A stretch of 53,460 bases of DNA from Planctomycetota bacterium (GTDB lineage: Bacteria; Planctomycetota; UBA11346). Under the pieces are notes generated by a model that was given only the letters and a program-made list of their open reading frames with translations, did no database searches and was not told where the DNA came from. Shown here piece after piece: positions 1-8,889 of this stretch; the stretch's first letter is position 1, and the number at the start of each line of letters is the position of its first letter. The stretch is from the NCBI GenBank assembly GCA_003136555.1, contig PLEW01000156.1:7252-60711 (forward strand), written 5' to 3'. A program made the position numbers and the translations under genes.

Positions 1-863
1 GCAACGCCTGCGTGGTCGCCTGCACGGCCGAGAACAATGTCCCGGTCGTCGGTCGCGACGAGGTGCGCAAGCAGCGCCTGATGCACTGGATCCGCATCGA
101 TCGCTACTACAGCGAGGTGGAAGCGGAGCACCCCGACGGCTCAGCCGCTGCCGATGCCGACATGCTGGATGTCGAGGTGGCGTTCATGCCGGTGATGTGC
201 CAGCAGTGCGGCCAGGCTCCCTGCGAAGAGGTGTGCCCGGCGATGGCCACGGTGCACAACGACGAAGGCATCAACCATATGGTGTACAACCGCTGCATCG
301 GCACGCGGTACTGCTCGAACAACTGCCCGTACAAGGTGCGCCGCTTCAACTGGTACGAGTACAGCAAGTTCCGCGCCGGCCCCATCGGCTCCGATTCGCC
401 GCTCCTGCGCATCATCAAGAATGTCAGGACCGAGGCCTCGACCAGCAGCCAGGCCGAACTGGCCAAGCATCCGCTCGAGATGCTGCTCAATCCCGATGTC
501 ACGCTGCGCTCCCGCGGCGTGATGGAGAAGTGCAATTTCTGCCTGCAGCGCACCCGCGAGGTGCGCGAACGGGAGAAGTCGACCGGCCGGCGCATCCGCG
601 ATGGAGAGATCACCACCGCCTGCGCGCAGACCTGCCCGACCCAGGCGATCGTCTTCGGGGACCTGAACGATCCCGAGGCCGCGGTCAATACCGGGGTGGC
701 TTCCGACCACGGCTACAAGCTGCTCGACGAGGAGCTCAACACGCGTCCGTCTGTGACCTATCTGGCGAAGATCCGCAACCGACCGGCCACCGCCACCGAA
801 CGCGCCAACCTCGCCAAGGCGACCGCGCCTCCTGGGTCGAACAATGAGGGGGTGCCGCGATGA
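1..863 (+). CDS. actB: Alternative complex III iron-sulfur subunit ActB, C-terminal part (5' end outside window)
   Basis: This is the C-terminal end of the large molybdopterin-fold/ferredoxin subunit of alternative complex III, which carries electrons within the periplasm-facing quinol:electron-acceptor oxidoreductase. The frame is open from the first bases (codons start at position 3), so the start lies upstream; a GTG at 12 is internal. The fragment of about 286 residues has ferredoxin cysteines in series: the tail of one motif (C3, C7), a CxxCx4Cx3C group at residues 66-78, CIGTRYC-x3-C at 98-108, a CNFC pair near 178 and CAQTCP near 208. These would bind 4Fe-4S or 3Fe-4S clusters. The stop overlaps the start of actC (ATGA). 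The order actB-C-D-E-F and the oxidase downstream support the call strongly. Confidence 0.93.
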   Translation, partial: NACVVACTAENNVPVVGRDEVRKQRLMHWIRIDRYYSEVEAEHPDGSAAADADMLDVEVAFMPVMCQQCGQAPCEEVCPAMATVHNDEGINHMVYNRCIGTRYCSNNCPYKVRRFNWYEYSKFRAGPIGSDSPLLRIIKNVRTEASTSSQAELAKHPLEMLLNPDVTLRSRGVMEKCNFCLQRTREVREREKSTGRRIRDGEITTACAQTCPTQAIVFGDLNDPEAAVNTGVASDHGYKLLDEELNTRPSVTYLAKIRNRPATATERANLAKATAPPGSNNEGVPR

Positions 864-2251
864 GAGATCCCATGCCAACCGAGGGTGGTCTGCCGGCCCT
901 GACAGCCCAGCAGATCACCACCGATATCACCAAGACGCTGTTCCGCCTCCCATCCAAGGAGTGGCACGCCGCCTTCACCTTGGCCCAGGCGCTTGCCGCC
1001 CTGCTGTTCATCTCGGTCGCCTGCTATGTGGTCGAGGGCTACGGCATCTTCGGCACCAACCAGCCTGTCAACTGGGGCAATGACATCACCACCTACATCT
1101 TCTGGATCGGCATCGCGGTGGCAGGCACCCTGGTGTCGGCGATCCTGTTCCTCTTCCGCCAGCGTTGGCGCACCGCCGTCAACCGCTCGACCGAGAGCAT
1201 GACGGTGATCGCCATCCAGATCGCCGGTCTATTCCCGCTCATCCATACCGGCCGTCCCTGGGTCGACTTCTGGCTCATGCCTTATCCCAATGACCGCCAT
1301 CTCTGGCCGAACTTCAAGTCGGCGATCGTGTGGGATGTCTTCGCCCTGACTGCCTATGCGCTCACCTCGATGATCTTCTGGTACTTCGGCCTGATCCCCG
1401 ATTTCGCCACCATCCGCGATCGCTCGAAGCATCCGGTCCATCGTGCCGTCTACAGCGTGCTGGCCCTGGGCTGGCGCGGGGGGGCGGGCGATTGGCAGCA
1501 CTACGAGCGCGCCTACGCCCAATTCGCCTGGATCGCCACCCCGCTGGTGCTGGGCATGCACTCGACCATCGCCATCCTGGCGGCGATCGGCAAGGTGCCC
1601 GGCTGGCACACCACCATCTTCGCGCCCTATTTCGTCTCCGGCGCCATCTACGGCGGCCTGGGCATGGCCCTGGTCTTCCTCATTCCGATGCGCTCGTTGC
1701 TCGGCCTGAAGCAGTACATCACCATCGATCATCTCGAGCGGCTGGCGAAGATCATGCTCGGCTGCGGCCTGATGGTCTGCTATGTCTACATCTCCGAGTA
1801 CTTCGCCGCCTGGTATTCAAATTCCCCGTATGAGCGTGGCCAGTACCTCTTCCGCATGCACGGCAATTACGCCTGGGCGTTCTGGACCATGATGACCTGC
1901 AACATGGGCATCATCCAGCTGCTCTGGTTCCGGGCCGTCCGCCGCAGCCTGATCGGCCTGATGCTGGTCGGCATCGCGGTCAATGTCGGCATGTGGTTCG
2001 AGCGCTTCGTGATCATCGCGCTCTCCCTGATGCATGACCATATGCCCTCGGCGTGGGACAACGCCTATGTCTTCACCGGCTTCGATTGGATGATCCTGGT
2101 CGGGTCCTTCGGCGTGTTCCTGACCCTGCTGATGGCCTTCTCGCGCATCATCCCGATGGTATCGATCGCCGAACTCAAGGCCGATCTGCTCGCACCGGGT
2201 CATGATCAGGCGCCTCACGCCGGCAATGGGGAGGGCCACGGCCATGGGTGA
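860..2251 (+). CDS. actC: Alternative complex III NrfD-like membrane subunit ActC
   Basis: This 463-residue integral membrane protein of the NrfD/PsrC family is one of two quinol-interacting membrane subunits of alternative complex III. It has about ten hydrophobic segments from residue 40 to 440 and a soluble N-terminus. The C-terminal tail is rich in His, Gly and Glu. ATG at 860 overlaps the actB stop by 4 bp, so translation is probably coupled. Its length and position between the iron-sulfur subunit and the DUF3341 subunit match the conserved act order. The paralogue actF lies three genes downstream. The family is clear; the quinone type is not visible, though menaquinone would be usual for complex III of this kind. 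Confidence 0.93.
   Translation: MRDPMPTEGGLPALTAQQITTDITKTLFRLPSKEWHAAFTLAQALAALLFISVACYVVEGYGIFGTNQPVNWGNDITTYIFWIGIAVAGTLVSAILFLFRQRWRTAVNRSTESMTVIAIQIAGLFPLIHTGRPWVDFWLMPYPNDRHLWPNFKSAIVWDVFALTAYALTSMIFWYFGLIPDFATIRDRSKHPVHRAVYSVLALGWRGGAGDWQHYERAYAQFAWIATPLVLGMHSTIAILAAIGKVPGWHTTIFAPYFVSGAIYGGLGMALVFLIPMRSLLGLKQYITIDHLERLAKIMLGCGLMVCYVYISEYFAAWYSNSPYERGQYLFRMHGNYAWAFWTMMTCNMGIIQLLWFRAVRRSLIGLMLVGIAVNVGMWFERFVIIALSLMHDHMPSAWDNAYVFTGFDWMILVGSFGVFLTLLMAFSRIIPMVSIAELKADLLAPGHDQAPHAGNGEGHGHG
2228..2235 (+). promoter_or_regulatory. Ribosome binding site deciding the actD start
   Basis: A purine run GGGGAGGG lies 8 bases before ATG 2244, inside the end of actC. It supports 2244 over an in-frame upstream ATG at 2202, which has no comparable site. 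Confidence 0.6.
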
Positions 2252-2819
2252 TCAACCGATCTCGGTGGCGGGCTACTTCCACTCGCATGCGGGCTTCCTC
2301 GCCGCAGCCCGCGCGGCAGTTGCGGACAAGCACCAACCGCAGGCATTCACCCCGTATCCAGTGCATGGACTGGATGCCATCCTGGGCATCAAACGCAGCC
2401 TGATCGGGCGTCCGGTCCTCGGCATCATCCTGATCGGCTTCTGCATCGGCTTGCATATGACCTGGTACACCATGTCGCAGAGCTGGCCGCTGAATGTCGG
2501 CGGCAAGCCCTACTTCGCGTGGCAGACCTTCATGGTCGTCTCGCTCGAGACCGGACTGCTCTTCGGTGCGCTCGCCAATTTCGTCCTGGCGGCGCACTTC
2601 TGCCGGCTCTTCCCCGCGCCGTTCACCAGGCTGCCGAATCCGCGCATGAGCGATGACACGTTCACCCTGGTGCTGCCCGTGCGCCTGGCGGCCGATAGCG
2701 AGTTGCTCTCGGCCTGGCTGTCCGGTCACGGCGCTGCTGAGGTCGAGGTCTTCCCGGCTGCTGCGGCAGCCTCTGCGCCTGAGCATGCTCCCGAGCCGGT
2801 GGAGGCCGCCCATGGTTAG
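2244..2819 (+). CDS. actD: Alternative complex III subunit ActD (DUF3341)
   Basis: This 191-residue protein of the DUF3341 family is a small membrane-anchored subunit of alternative complex III. Residues 1-50 form a soluble segment. Two hydrophobic helices follow (about 55-75 and 95-120), then a soluble tail ending in an Ala/Glu/Pro-rich stretch. I chose ATG 2244 because a strong Shine-Dalgarno run precedes it and because the family begins with a short soluble domain. This gives an 8-bp overlap with actC. The end overlaps actE by 8 bp. No catalytic role is assigned to this subunit in the family; it contacts the membrane subunits in known complexes. Confidence 0.88.
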   Translation: MGDQPISVAGYFHSHAGFLAAARAAVADKHQPQAFTPYPVHGLDAILGIKRSLIGRPVLGIILIGFCIGLHMTWYTMSQSWPLNVGGKPYFAWQTFMVVSLETGLLFGALANFVLAAHFCRLFPAPFTRLPNPRMSDDTFTLVLPVRLAADSELLSAWLSGHGAAEVEVFPAAAAASAPEHAPEPVEAAHG

Positions 2820-3651
2820 GTCGCCTATCGATCGGTCGCTCAGCTCAGCTGCGATCGCAGTCCTCCTGTGCGCGTTGTGCGCCTGTTCGGATGATGACAG
2901 CGAGAAGAAGTCGCGTGGCCTGCATTACATGCCCGAGATGTACGACACCCTGGCCTACAAGAGCCAGACGGCCTTCGACCATGTCGATGAGCCAGGAAAC
3001 ATCCACCGGCAGTCGCCTGCGATGCTGACGCCTCCGGTAGGCACCGTGTCACGCGATTTCGCGCCATATGACATCGCGCCGACGGATTTCGCCGCGGCCA
3101 AGGCCCTGGTCAACCCGCTCGCCCCCACTGCTGCGGTGCTCAAGCGCGGCCAGCGGGTCTTCAACACCTTCTGCGCGACCTGCCACGGGCTCGATGGCAA
3201 TGCCGCCAATGGCCTGGTCGCGCCCACCAAGGAGCGGCCCGAACGCTTCAGCGGCGTGCCATCGCTCAACGGCACCAACGTCCCTGCACTCAGCGATGGC
3301 GAGATCTACCATATCATCAGCGTCGGGCGCAACCGCATGGCCAATCTGCGCGCCCAGCTCCCGAGCTCGGATCGCTGGTCGGTCATCCTCTATGTGCGGG
3401 CCCTCGACCGCGCGACCCTGGCTCTCAGCGATGCCGAGGTCCGCCTGGCCAAGCTCGAAAACGAGATGGCCGAGGGTGGCGCCCATTCGACCGATCCTTT
3501 CGCCAAGTCCGAGCTCGAGACCGCCCGTGCGATCGCGGCGCAGCGGAAGAAGGATCTCGAACTGATCAAGCATGCTGGCGATGGCAGCGAATTCGAGCCG
3601 CCGCCAAAGCCTGTGCCCGAGTACGTAACGCCCGTCTATCCGGAGAAGTGA
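2812..3651 (+). CDS. actE: Alternative complex III monoheme cytochrome c subunit ActE (lipoprotein)
   Basis: This 279-residue exported monoheme cytochrome c is the electron-delivering subunit of alternative complex III. The N-terminus is basic, then hydrophobic, and ends in a lipobox-like LCAC around residues 22-26, so the mature protein is probably lipid-anchored. The heme motif CATCH is at residues 121-125, and a Met in the VGRNRM stretch near 178 is a candidate axial ligand. The segment after the signal peptide (MPEMYDTLAYKSQ) is typical of ActE. ATG 2812 was preferred to an in-frame ATG at 2653 because only the short form starts with a signal peptide. The C-terminal 60 residues are charged and helical. 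Confidence 0.9.
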   Translation: MVRSPIDRSLSSAAIAVLLCALCACSDDDSEKKSRGLHYMPEMYDTLAYKSQTAFDHVDEPGNIHRQSPAMLTPPVGTVSRDFAPYDIAPTDFAAAKALVNPLAPTAAVLKRGQRVFNTFCATCHGLDGNAANGLVAPTKERPERFSGVPSLNGTNVPALSDGEIYHIISVGRNRMANLRAQLPSSDRWSVILYVRALDRATLALSDAEVRLAKLENEMAEGGAHSTDPFAKSELETARAIAAQRKKDLELIKHAGDGSEFEPPPKPVPEYVTPVYPEK

Positions 3652-3655
3652 GATC

Positions 3656-4879
3656 GTGGAGCCAACCGTTACGACGACTATGATCACGCTGCCCGGTGGG
3701 ACGCGCCTGCGCGCGGCCGCGGCGGCGATGGTGCTCGCGGGTATGGCTACCTTTGCCGGCCTGCTGATCGCGGGGAAAGCCGAGCTCGCCTGGTCGGGCC
3801 TGCTCCAGGGCATGCTCGTGCCGACCTGGATCGCCATGGGTGGATTGTTCTTCATCGCCGTCCACAGCCTCTGCGGTGGAGCCTGGATCACGCCGCTGCG
3901 CCGCATCATGGAGGGGCTCACCAGCGGATTGCCCCTGACCCTGCTCGGGTTCCTGGCGGTGGCGTGGTTCGGCGGTCCCTATCTCTATGACTGGATATTC
4001 CTCACCGGGACTGCCCACGACGCCCTATTCCATCCACATGCCTACAGTAATGACCTGGTGTCACCCCAGGGCTGGATGAGCGCACCGCGGTGGATCGCCA
4101 CCACGGGGGTGATCGTGGTGCTCTGGCTGTTTTTCCGCTTCGAGTTGGTCCGGCTGAGTCTGCGCCAGGACAGCGGAGCCGATATCGCCCGCAGCCATGT
4201 GCGCATCAGCACCATCTTCCTGCTGGTGTTCGCCCTCACCTTCACGCTCTTCTCCTGGGACATGCTCCTGGCGCTCAACTCGCACTGGGTGTCGACCATG
4301 TGGGGTATCTACTGCTTCACCAGCGCGGTCCAGACATTCATAGCGGTGCTGATCCTGATCGTAATATGGCTGCGCAAGGGGCCGCTCGAGCAGGTGGTGC
4401 GCGAGCATACTTTGCGCGATCTCGGCACCTGGTCGGTGGCATGGTCCTGCTTCTGCGCCTATATCGGTTTCGCCCAGTACCTGGTGATCTATTACGCCAA
4501 TATGGATGACGAGACCATTTTCTTCCTCAAGCGCTTCCAGCATGGCTATGGCGAGAGCTATCTCCTCGAGGTGGCATTGCGCTTCCTGGTGCCCTTCTTC
4601 GCCCTGATGAGCCAGCGCATGCGCGGCTGCCCGGCCGCCCTGGTCGGCGTCTCGACGCTGGTCCTGCTCGGCAACTGGATCGATTGGTCCTGGATCATCA
4701 TGCCGGCCTTCTCCCCCAACCTGCTGCGACCCTTCTGGGACCTCTCCACCCTCATCATCGGGGCCGGCTTCACCGGCGCCTTCCTCCTGCTCGCGCTGTC
4801 GTTCTGGAGCAAGCACGGCCTGGTGGCGAAAGGCGACCCCCGGCTCCATTCCATCATCAATGCGGAGCACCTGCACTAA
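3656..4879 (+). CDS. actF: Alternative complex III NrfD-like membrane subunit ActF
   Basis: This 407-residue NrfD-like integral membrane protein is the second quinol-side membrane subunit of alternative complex III and a paralogue of ActC. Hydrophobic helices run from about residue 15 to 400. GTG 3656 has a good site (GGAGAAG, 3641-3647) just upstream; an in-frame ATG at 3680 is the alternative start. The gap to actE is 4 bp. The stop overlaps the ATG of the cytochrome c gene by one base (TAATG), so the act genes appear co-transcribed with the oxidase. It is shorter than ActC, as in other act clusters. Confidence 0.9.
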   Translation: MEPTVTTTMITLPGGTRLRAAAAAMVLAGMATFAGLLIAGKAELAWSGLLQGMLVPTWIAMGGLFFIAVHSLCGGAWITPLRRIMEGLTSGLPLTLLGFLAVAWFGGPYLYDWIFLTGTAHDALFHPHAYSNDLVSPQGWMSAPRWIATTGVIVVLWLFFRFELVRLSLRQDSGADIARSHVRISTIFLLVFALTFTLFSWDMLLALNSHWVSTMWGIYCFTSAVQTFIAVLILIVIWLRKGPLEQVVREHTLRDLGTWSVAWSCFCAYIGFAQYLVIYYANMDDETIFFLKRFQHGYGESYLLEVALRFLVPFFALMSQRMRGCPAALVGVSTLVLLGNWIDWSWIIMPAFSPNLLRPFWDLSTLIIGAGFTGAFLLLALSFWSKHGLVAKGDPRLHSIINAEHLH

Positions 4880-5826
4880 TGTCCGCTGCACACGACGACG
4901 CGCATGGCTACGCCGCACCCGAGCCGGTGGAGATCACCAATCCGCTGCTCTGGTCGGTCTTCCTGCTGGCTGCCTGCCTGGCCCTGGTCTGGTGGTTCTT
5001 CCATTGGCTGGATTCCGGACGGGTGGAGGGCCGTCGCGGCGAACGCATCCCGCAGGTCGGCAAGGCGACCATGGCGGTCGAACCCGATCATCGCAAGCTC
5101 GCTGCCGACCGCTCGCAGGACGTGATCGACCACGGAGCGCTGCTGTATGCCAAGAACTGCGCCAGCTGCCACGGCACCAACGGCGACAATCCGCCGTCCA
5201 TCTCTGGCACGCCGCCGCGCAACTTCCGCACCGACGCCTTCAAGAATCCGCTCGGCGGCGGTCCCTATGGCCTGTACGTGGTCATCTCGAGGGGCTTCGG
5301 CAGCATGCCGGCGTTCCCATCCCTCAGCCCCGCCGACCGCTATGCCGTGCTGACGTTCGTGCGCGAAACCATGGTCAAGCCGAGCAACCCCAAGAACTAC
5401 CTCGCCAACGACCCCGACAGCGTGCTGAAGTCGATCCCGCCACCGGGAGCGGCAGCGGCGGGAGAGACGGTGGCCCGCAATCTCATCGAGATCAAGGCGC
5501 CCATCCTGCCCCTGCTCGCCGGCATCTCCGAAGAGGCTGGCCAGAAGGTGGCGCTGACTTCCGGGTGGCTCGCGCGGGCGCGCCATGATGCTGGTGATCG
5601 TCCGGCGCTGGCGACCAGCGTACAGCAGCTCATCCACCTGTCCGACAGCCGCATGGGCCTAGTCGAGCTCCTTCAAGCCGCAGTGACCAAGGATGATAAG
5701 TCGCGTTTCATCGCCCTGCTCGTCGATACTGACGGCAGCGGTGCGGTGCGGCCATATTTCGCCTTGCTGGGAGAGGACCAGCTGGCGGCTCTGTTCCAGT
5801 TCCTCAAGACTCTGGGAGGCAAGTAA
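4879..5826 (+). CDS. Membrane-anchored monoheme cytochrome c between complex III and oxidase genes
   Basis: This 315-residue protein has one transmembrane helix (about 27-45) and an extracytoplasmic cytochrome c domain. The heme motif CASCH is at residues 94-98 and the likely axial Met is M143 in GSMPAF. A further 140 residues are mostly helical with no second heme. It probably carries electrons from alternative complex III to the CuA centre of CoxB; that role is inferred from position. ATG 4879 overlaps the actF stop by one base, and coxB starts on the base after this stop. In many caa3 oxidases the cytochrome c domain is fused to CoxB; here CoxB has none, so this gene may supply it. The N-terminal layout loosely resembles CcoP, but there is only one heme. 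Confidence 0.82.
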   Translation: MSAAHDDAHGYAAPEPVEITNPLLWSVFLLAACLALVWWFFHWLDSGRVEGRRGERIPQVGKATMAVEPDHRKLAADRSQDVIDHGALLYAKNCASCHGTNGDNPPSISGTPPRNFRTDAFKNPLGGGPYGLYVVISRGFGSMPAFPSLSPADRYAVLTFVRETMVKPSNPKNYLANDPDSVLKSIPPPGAAAAGETVARNLIEIKAPILPLLAGISEEAGQKVALTSGWLARARHDAGDRPALATSVQQLIHLSDSRMGLVELLQAAVTKDDKSRFIALLVDTDGSGAVRPYFALLGEDQLAALFQFLKTLGGK

Positions 5827-7095
5827 ATGCCCCGCGTGATGTCCCTGTCGCTGGCGCTCATCCTGGCGCTGCTGTGCGCGCATGGCACTGCCGCCGACGG
5901 CCCCTCCGTCGTGCTCCCGGCTCCGCCCTCGGCGACGTCTGCCGCGCCCGAGTCGGCGAGTGCACGCATCGATGCTGACGTCAAGCTGTTCAACCCGGAC
6001 GTCTACCGCCTCGATGACCAGGGCTCTCCGGTGTTTCCGGGGCACAGCCTGTTCGTCGAGCCGGTCACCGAGGTTGCCCGTCAGGTGCTCAGCGCCACCT
6101 GGTTCAGCGCCCTGGTGTTCCTGCCGTTCCTGATCCTGCCGCAGGTGCTGCTGCTCGTCATCATCTTCAAGTTCAAGGATCGGGGCGATGGACGCGCTCC
6201 GGCGACCTTCCTGACCCACCACAAGCTCGAGGTGATCTGGACCGCGATCCCGTTCCTGGCTGTCCTCATCGTCAGCATCCCGACCTATTATGTGCTCGAG
6301 TTCATGGATGACCCGCCCAAGGAGACCAAGGATCTCCAGGTCGTCACCGTCACCGGCAAGCAATTCGCCTGGATGTACGAGTACAAGCGCTACTACGTGG
6401 ACCCCAATGCCGATGAGAAGGTATGCCTGCAGTCCAGCCTCGATCCGGTCAACCAGCTCCAGGAGCCGCTGCTGCTGACCAAGGGCCGGTCGGTGTCCTT
6501 CAACCTGACCTCGCAGGATGTCACCCATGCCTGGTGGGTCCCGGCCTTCGGGGTAAAGAAGAGCGCCATCACCGGCCGCTTCACCAACGTCTGGTTCACC
6601 CCTGACACCCTCGGCGTGTTCAAGGGGCAGTGCGTCGAGCTGTGCGGCGACAAGCATGGCAACATGATCATCACCACGGTGGTGGTCGAGCGCGACGAAT
6701 TCGAGCGCTACATGACCCTGCTGCGCCACCGCGACGATACCGTGCCGGTTTGGAATGCGCTCCAGCCGCCGGCCGGCAAGACGGTGCCCGCCGGTGCCGT
6801 GGCCAAGGCGGTCGCCGCCTTCCTGCAGAAGGGGGACAGCCCGGAACGGCAATATGCCCTCAGCTACTGGATGGCGTCGAACTTCTCCTCGATCCAACGT
6901 GTGCCGCCGCCCAAAGGCTCCAGCATAGCCGAGGTCCTCGGGGTGGCCCACCCGGCTGACGATCATCTGGCGCGCGACAAGCAGATTGACGAGGTCATCC
7001 GCGCCAAGCGCAAGCAGGTGGATGAACTGCTGCCCGCGCTCGCGAAATCCCTGGCGGCCCTGCCGGCAGCCGCTGCAACCCCGATACTGCGCTAA
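5827..7095 (+). CDS. coxB: Cytochrome c oxidase subunit II (CuA)
   Basis: This 422-residue CuA subunit of a heme-copper oxidase takes electrons from cytochrome c. It has a signal peptide (about 1-22), two transmembrane helices (about 90-115 and 135-155) and a cupredoxin domain. The CuA ligands are complete: H234, C269 and C273 in CVELC, H277 and M280. The tail from about 295 to 422 is helical and has no CxxCH, so this is not a fused caa3 subunit II. A Shine-Dalgarno run (GGGAGG) precedes ATG 5827, which directly follows the previous stop. The tail is longer than in ordinary subunit II and I do not recognise a domain in it. Confidence 0.94.
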   Translation: MPRVMSLSLALILALLCAHGTAADGPSVVLPAPPSATSAAPESASARIDADVKLFNPDVYRLDDQGSPVFPGHSLFVEPVTEVARQVLSATWFSALVFLPFLILPQVLLLVIIFKFKDRGDGRAPATFLTHHKLEVIWTAIPFLAVLIVSIPTYYVLEFMDDPPKETKDLQVVTVTGKQFAWMYEYKRYYVDPNADEKVCLQSSLDPVNQLQEPLLLTKGRSVSFNLTSQDVTHAWWVPAFGVKKSAITGRFTNVWFTPDTLGVFKGQCVELCGDKHGNMIITTVVVERDEFERYMTLLRHRDDTVPVWNALQPPAGKTVPAGAVAKAVAAFLQKGDSPERQYALSYWMASNFSSIQRVPPPKGSSIAEVLGVAHPADDHLARDKQIDEVIRAKRKQVDELLPALAKSLAALPAAAATPILR

Positions 7096-7105
7096 GGACA
7101 CTGAC

Positions 7106-8809
7106 ATGGAACGGTCTGCTATCGCCCCCATGCCGAGCCTTGAGATCAAGCGCTACACCGGCATCATGGATTGGCTGACGACGGTCGATCACAAGAAAAT
7201 CGGCCTGATGTACTTCTGGTTCACCGTGACCATGGGCATCGTGGGCGGCGCCCTCGCCGGCCTCATCCGCTTCCAGCTCGCCACTCCTGGGGCGGTGATC
7301 GAGACCCTCCAGGCTGCGCACCTCGCCGGCGGGCCGGAACCGTTCAGCCTGTTCAGCAATGGCGGCGGCATCTTCGGCGATCAGGACCGCTTCAACCAGA
7401 TGGTCACCATGCACGCCTCGGTGATGATCTTCTTCACCATCATCCCCGGCTTCATCGCCTTCATGAACTACATCGTGCCGCTGATGGTCGGTGCGCGCGA
7501 CATGGCCTTTCCCAAGATGAACGCCTTCGGCTTCTGGCTGCTGATCCCCTCGGCGATGCTGATGCTCTCGAGCTTCTTCGTCCAAGGGGGCGCCGCGGCC
7601 TCGGGCTGGACCACCTATCCGCCGCTATCGATCCTCGGGCACGGCACCAAGCCGGGCCAGGACATGTGGGTCATGGGCGTGCACCTCGCTGGCGTGAGCT
7701 CGATCCTCGCGGCGATCAACTTCATCGTCACCATCGCCAGCCTCAAGGTGATGAAGTGGCGCGACCTGCCGCTGTTCGCCTGGGCCACCCTGTTCGTCTC
7801 GATCATGGCCCTGATCGCCACCCCGGTGCTCGCCGCCGCGGTGACCATGGTGCTGCTCGACCGCAACTTCAACACCACCTTCACCATCGCCTCGCAGGGC
7901 GGCGATCCGATCCTCTACCAGCACATCTTCTGGTTCTACAGCCATCCTGCGGTCTACATCATGATCCTCCCCGGCTTCGGAGGGATCAGCCACGTCATCG
8001 CCGCCTTCTCGCGCAAGCGCGTGTTCGGCTATCTCGGCATGGTGCTGGCCACGGGCAGCATCACCGCCCTGGGATTCGTCGTCTGGGCCCACCACATGTT
8101 CGTGGTCGGCATGCCGACCTGGATGCAGTACTACTTCCAGGTCGCCTCGCTCGCCATCGGCGTGCCGACAGGGATCAAGGTCTTCTCCTGGCTGGCCACC
8201 ATGTGGGGTGGCACCATCCGCATGACCGTGTCGATGATGTTCGCCTGCGGCTTCCTCTGCCTGTTCGTCCTCGGCGGCTTCGGCGGGCTGATCCTCGCAC
8301 TCACCGCGGTCGACTATACGCTCAACAACACCTACTTCGTGGTCGGGCACTTCCACATGGTGCTGGTCGGCGGCTCGGTGATGCTGCTTTTCTCGATGAC
8401 CTACTTCTGGTGGCCGAAGATGTCCGGCCACTTCCTCAGCGAGCGGCTCGGCAAGTGGGTGTTCTGGCTGATGTTCATCGGCGTCTTCATCGCCTTTTTC
8501 GCCATGCACATCAGCGGCGCGAACGGCATGGCCCGCCGCATCGCGGTCTATTACTCCGACTTCCGCTTCTCTAACTACCTGACTACGGTCGGCTACCTGA
8601 TGACCTTCACCTCGGCCTGCCTGTTCTTCGGCGACCTCATCTACAGCTACCGTCGGCCCAAGATCACCGTCGATGATCCGTGGCAGATCAATGACATCCA
8701 GCAGAGCTTCGAATGGGCGACCAGCTGCCCGCCGCCGGTCTACAACTTCGCCAAGGTGCCGCCCATCCCGATCCTCGAGCAGATCCCTTCACACGACCAC
8801 AAGCATTGA
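7106..8809 (+). CDS. coxA: Cytochrome c oxidase subunit I (A2-type heme-copper oxidase)
   Basis: This 567-residue catalytic subunit reduces O2 to water and pumps protons. Visible ligands are H103 (low-spin heme), H280 and Y284 of YSHPAVY (CuB and the cross-linked Tyr), H329 and H330 (CuB), and H415 and H417 of the GHFH motif (heme a3 and heme a). Having YSHPAVY in place of GHPEVY means the D-channel Glu is absent and the YS pair is present, which marks family A2 as in Rhodothermus and Thermus caa3. ATG 7106 lies 10 bp after coxB; the longer frame from 6986 overlaps coxB and adds unrelated residues. Intact. Confidence 0.96.
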   Translation: MERSAIAPMPSLEIKRYTGIMDWLTTVDHKKIGLMYFWFTVTMGIVGGALAGLIRFQLATPGAVIETLQAAHLAGGPEPFSLFSNGGGIFGDQDRFNQMVTMHASVMIFFTIIPGFIAFMNYIVPLMVGARDMAFPKMNAFGFWLLIPSAMLMLSSFFVQGGAAASGWTTYPPLSILGHGTKPGQDMWVMGVHLAGVSSILAAINFIVTIASLKVMKWRDLPLFAWATLFVSIMALIATPVLAAAVTMVLLDRNFNTTFTIASQGGDPILYQHIFWFYSHPAVYIMILPGFGGISHVIAAFSRKRVFGYLGMVLATGSITALGFVVWAHHMFVVGMPTWMQYYFQVASLAIGVPTGIKVFSWLATMWGGTIRMTVSMMFACGFLCLFVLGGFGGLILALTAVDYTLNNTYFVVGHFHMVLVGGSVMLLFSMTYFWWPKMSGHFLSERLGKWVFWLMFIGVFIAFFAMHISGANGMARRIAVYYSDFRFSNYLTTVGYLMTFTSACLFFGDLIYSYRRPKITVDDPWQINDIQQSFEWATSCPPPVYNFAKVPPIPILEQIPSHDHKH

Positions 8810-8889
8810 GCCTCCCGGCAATGCGGTCGTTCGGGTGCGCGCATGCGAGCGGCGCCCATTACGTGCTGACAGGACATCGATAACAGAGC

